64,000 nt of DNA from Climacium dendroides (Eukaryota > Streptophyta > Bryopsida > Hypnales > Climaciaceae). Where the stretch lies: the NCBI GenBank assembly GCA_950106755.1, contig OX467086.1:18866001-18930000 (forward strand), given 5' to 3'. Position numbers and translations under genes: made by a program. Below the pieces are notes generated by a model that saw nothing but the letters and a program-made list of their open reading frames with translations, was not told the DNA's origin and did no database searches. Below are positions 61,279 to 64,000 of the stretch, in pieces. How positions within the stretch are numbered: position 1 is the first letter of the stretch; each line of letters begins with the position of its first letter.

Positions 61279-61862
61279 TTAACCCCTAAAGTCCTAGTGT
61301 CCCTACGGGGGACAAAATGGATTTCAACAGGCTCCTATGATCTCAATTTTTACTGAAACTTTTTGAAACTTTCCCATAAGATAGAAAAACTTATGAGTTT
61401 TCTAGGAATATAATTTTTATTTCAATTGGTGCCTAGGAGAAAAAGTTATGACACAATAACTCAAATTGGGGGAGACTAGGCAGCAAAAAAAATCCACAAA
61501 AAATTGAAATAAAAATTTTAATATTTTTTTTCTTGTAGGTTATATATTTATGTAAATGGGAAGCTTTGATTCATTCCATTTGGATTAGAGATGTGAAAGT
61601 TATGGAGCTTCTTATTTTGTAGGCAATCATAGCAACTTCTTGAAAGAAATGAATTGCTTTCACTTTGAATGCTAATATCTTTCAATTTGTACAGTCAAAA
61701 ATCACAAAAAAAATTATCACATGATCTAAGACAAGTGTAGAACAAGATCCTATAGTTAGATTTTTTTTTAAATTTAAAAATTTATTTTGTAGGTGAATGT
61801 AGTAGAAGTGGTAGTTTAGAGTAGTTTTGACACAAAAATGGCCTTGGGACTTTAGGGGTTAA
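61279..61862 (+). repeat. TTAA-flanked piggyBac-like repeat, short copy
   Basis: The left end is TTAACCCCTAAAGTCCTA; the right end is GACTTTAGGGGTTAA, with TTAA on both sides. At 584 bp it is an internally deleted copy of the 0.9 kb type. No open frame of note. Confidence 0.8.
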
Positions 61863-62025
61863 TTGGTAAAACTCAAAAAGTTTCCTAAACACTGATGTGG
61901 AGGGTTGATTGGAGCCCCCTTTTTGGAAGATATAACAAAATGTTGCATGTTACAACTAGATCATCTCGTGTCAAAAGGAGTGTTGCCCAATGGAGTAGCT
62001 AGCACAACAAAGCAGGAGGAGCTGT

Positions 62026-62193
62026 CACTATAGTAGAAGAAAACCTTGTTACTCTCAACACAATTTATATGACGTTCATGTTTTTAGTAACATAAAAAAC
62101 ATCAATCTTAAACATTGAAATTGATGTTTCTATGTTACACAAAATATGAATGTCATGTAAATTGTGTCGAGAGCAACAAGGTTTTTTCTAGTG
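62026..62193. mobile_element. hairpin MITE with CACTA-like ends
   Basis: The left arm begins CACTATAGTAGAAGAAAACC and continues CTTGTTACTCTCAACACAAT. The right arm, reverse-complemented, begins CACTAGAAAAAACC and continues TTGTTGCTCTCGACACAAT. The arms are about 75 bp with several mismatches. A clean target duplication is not visible. Confidence 0.7.
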
Positions 62194-62334
62194 CTCGCAA
62201 ATGTTGGAGGTCCAAGTAGTGCGAATAGAAACTCTAGTCCCCGTCTAGTTGTTGGAAATCTGGGGAGGCAATGGCAAACGCCTCTGAGTCCTCACTAACT
62301 CTTCCCTATCTCTATTCCCATCCATCCATCAAGT

Positions 62335-62568
62335 TAGGTTGTTTTGTTTGCTTAATATTGTGAGATCTACTATACCATGTGTCTTCTGGTTGTATACTTG
62401 ATATTGTTGGAAAGTCCTTAGTGAGGAAGGATGCATGGGCTTGGTTTCATGGCGTTTCGACCTACAATGTGAAAGTTATTGAATTTCAAAGTTTTTTTGG
62501 ATTAAAAAATTAGAAAAATACTTTTGCTTTGGCAATTACTATGGCAATGGCACATGACACACTAGTGT
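62335..62568 (+). repeat. dispersed repeat A, copy near right end
   Basis: Degenerate plus copy: TTGTTTTGTTTGC head, GATATTGTTGGAAAGTCC, GAGGAAGGATGCATGGGC core, and tail GGCAATGGCACATGACACAC. Confidence 0.65.
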
Positions 62569-63766
62569 GGATGAAAGGAAGGGGGAACAAATACGGGGTT
62601 AAGATTTAGGGAATGAGAGTTCCCACCAAATCTTCCCTCTTACTTTAATATTTCACCAAATTGAATGGAATTACCACCACTACTAGTTGGTTTGAACATA
62701 TTACAAATGCAAAGAAGGTTATATTTTTAAAATATTATTGTGTTAAAATTTTTTTCATAAATTTTAAGTAGGTTGAATTATTCCATTTCAAAATTCTTCA
62801 TGTTTAATAAGTATCCATTACTAATTTAATAAATGAGTACAATCAATTCATTATGTATATGATCCTTGAGCATAATTAGTAATTTATTTTGATTGTGAAT
62901 ATGATAAGTAAGAACAACATTATTAACCTTTGAAGGACGTTGAAGCTGAAAAGTGGCAAACATCTAGGAGTTGGTAAGATATCATGTACTCGTACAATAC
63001 AAGGGTCATGCCTAGATTTTTTCATTTGAAATGCTTTAATATGTGTTTGGTGTATGCTATTTTTTTCGTATTTAAAATTTACATGTTATTATGCAAAATC
63101 AAAAGTACTCTATATTGTAGACAAATAGAAAAGATGTTTTGTTTGCATTTTTCTTCATTACCAATTTTTAACTTCTAAAAATTAATCCCTAAAGAACCAT
63201 TGTTTGGTCCCTTAGGAGACACTACAAGGTTTGGGCAAGTTCTTATGATCTTAGTCATGTTGATTCTCCAACTGAGCAAAATGTACCCCAGGTAGATGGA
63301 CAATGGTCAGGAATGTTGATAAGTCCTGGAAAACGTTTTTTTCCTACAATTGGCTATTGATAGTATAGAAGATGTTAATCAAGAGGTGGATTGTGACAAC
63401 ATATTCTATGCTAGAAAAACAATGATTCGTTGTGGCTTAGCATTAGGACTTGATGGATCTTGGAGTGTAGGACAATTGTTTCCACATCTCCAAGAGATAA
63501 TTGCAAAACATTTGCAATACTTCCAAGGGCAAGAACTGTTCAATTTCAATAGGGCAGTTTAAAAATCCTTTTTGATATTTTACTATATTTTTTCTTTAAT
63601 TTTTGGTCTACAGCTAAGATTATTATGTTGTTTTTTGGTTGTTGCTATATTTAGCAACTTATACATACACTATGAAAAATTTCAGCATTTCAATATTTCA
63701 TTGTCTATTTCAGCAATTTAGCATTTCATTGCTTATTTCAGCATTTCATACAGTGCTTTTTTACCA
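62569..63766. other. non-coding stretch with one unexplained open frame
   Basis: Contains a TTAA-type repeat end (63182 on, TTAATCCCTAAAGAACCA) and the open frame at 63350-63562 listed separately. Confidence 0.5.
63350..63562 (+). CDS. short open frame, unknown, possibly a transposon exon fragment
   Basis: About 70 codons with protein-like composition: an acidic start (SIEDVNQEVDCDN), then ARKTMIRCGLALGLDGSW and VGQLFPHLQEIIAKH, stop at 63560-63562. The first codon is not ATG, so it may be an exon or a fragment. No domain is recognised. It begins next to the remnant of a TTAA-type repeat, and no companion exons are obvious. Confidence 0.3.
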   Translation: MAIDSIEDVNQEVDCDNIFYARKTMIRCGLALGLDGSWSVGQLFPHLQEIIAKHLQYFQGQELFNFNRAV

Positions 63767-63961
63767 CCATTCCAACTTCTATATTTTATTCCCATCTAAC
63801 ACTAAATGCACTCTTGTACAAATGTTGAAATGACCAAATTTTACTATAGGGCTAAAATAATGTTAGAATGGGTAAATTTCCATCTAACACTAACCTTGCA
63901 AATCACAATTAGTGTTAGTGTTGACAATTAGTGTTGCCAACACTATTTACCAATTTTAGTG
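63767..63961 (-). mobile_element. TA-flanked MITE, truncated inverted copy
   Basis: Matches the reverse complement of 42138-42406, including CCAACTTCTATATTTT, CCCATCTAACACTAAATGCA, and the end TTACCAATTTTAGTG followed by TA (63962-63963). About 75 bp of the other end is missing. Confidence 0.8.
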
Positions 63962-64000
63962 TAGATCTTGGAGGAAAAAATTACATTCAAAATTCATTTA

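Overview
This is a 64 kb stretch of nuclear DNA from a land plant. It is AT-rich, gene-poor and dominated by transposable elements. I infer the organism from two intron-containing genes whose products resemble plant proteins, from Ty3-type retrotransposon Gag sequence with a tRNA-Asp primer-binding site, and from CACTA-type ends. The number of degenerate MITE families and a methyltransferase-carrying retroelement suggest a non-seed plant (moss, lycophyte or fern), but that is a guess.

Only two ordinary host genes are visible. One (12,556-17,245, +, 10 exons, 624 aa) is an orphan multi-pass membrane protein of the At3g27390 family. The other (53,977-56,663, +, 7 exons, 189 aa) is a PMP22/Mpv17-family peroxisomal membrane protein. 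Every splice junction in both is GT-AG with matching phase.

The rest is layered mobile DNA. At 1-3,578 (-) lies the gag end of a Ty3-type LTR element: LTR at 2,380-3,578, tRNA-Asp primer-binding site at 2,359-2,376, and a Gag with four zinc knuckles that runs off the window. It is inserted into a decayed older retroelement (3,579 to about 7,270, -) that carries gag, a retropepsin-like region and a C5 cytosine DNA methyltransferase domain; the catalytic Pro-Cys is now Pro-Tyr. At 31,044-38,124 is a 7.08 kb DNA transposon with terminal inverted repeats and two convergent, intron-containing genes. One encodes a transposase-like protein; the other has a BAH-like N-terminal domain. This transposon sits inside a TTAA-flanked repeat and is itself broken by a 1.15 kb CACTA-type insertion. 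All four nonsense codons in the transposase-like frame are TAG.

Other elements are a 2 kb CACTA-type element with a 38-bp palindromic array (24,926-26,910), two hairpin MITEs with CACTA ends (47,406-47,588; 62,026-62,193), a TTAA-flanked piggyBac-like family in at least five copies, a TA-flanked MITE, and several dispersed repeats without coding capacity. One of these forms a head-to-head array at 59,083-60,735. The stretches 17.3-24.9 kb, 26.9-30.1 kb, 38.4-41.6 kb and 42.4-45.3 kb hold no recognisable gene.
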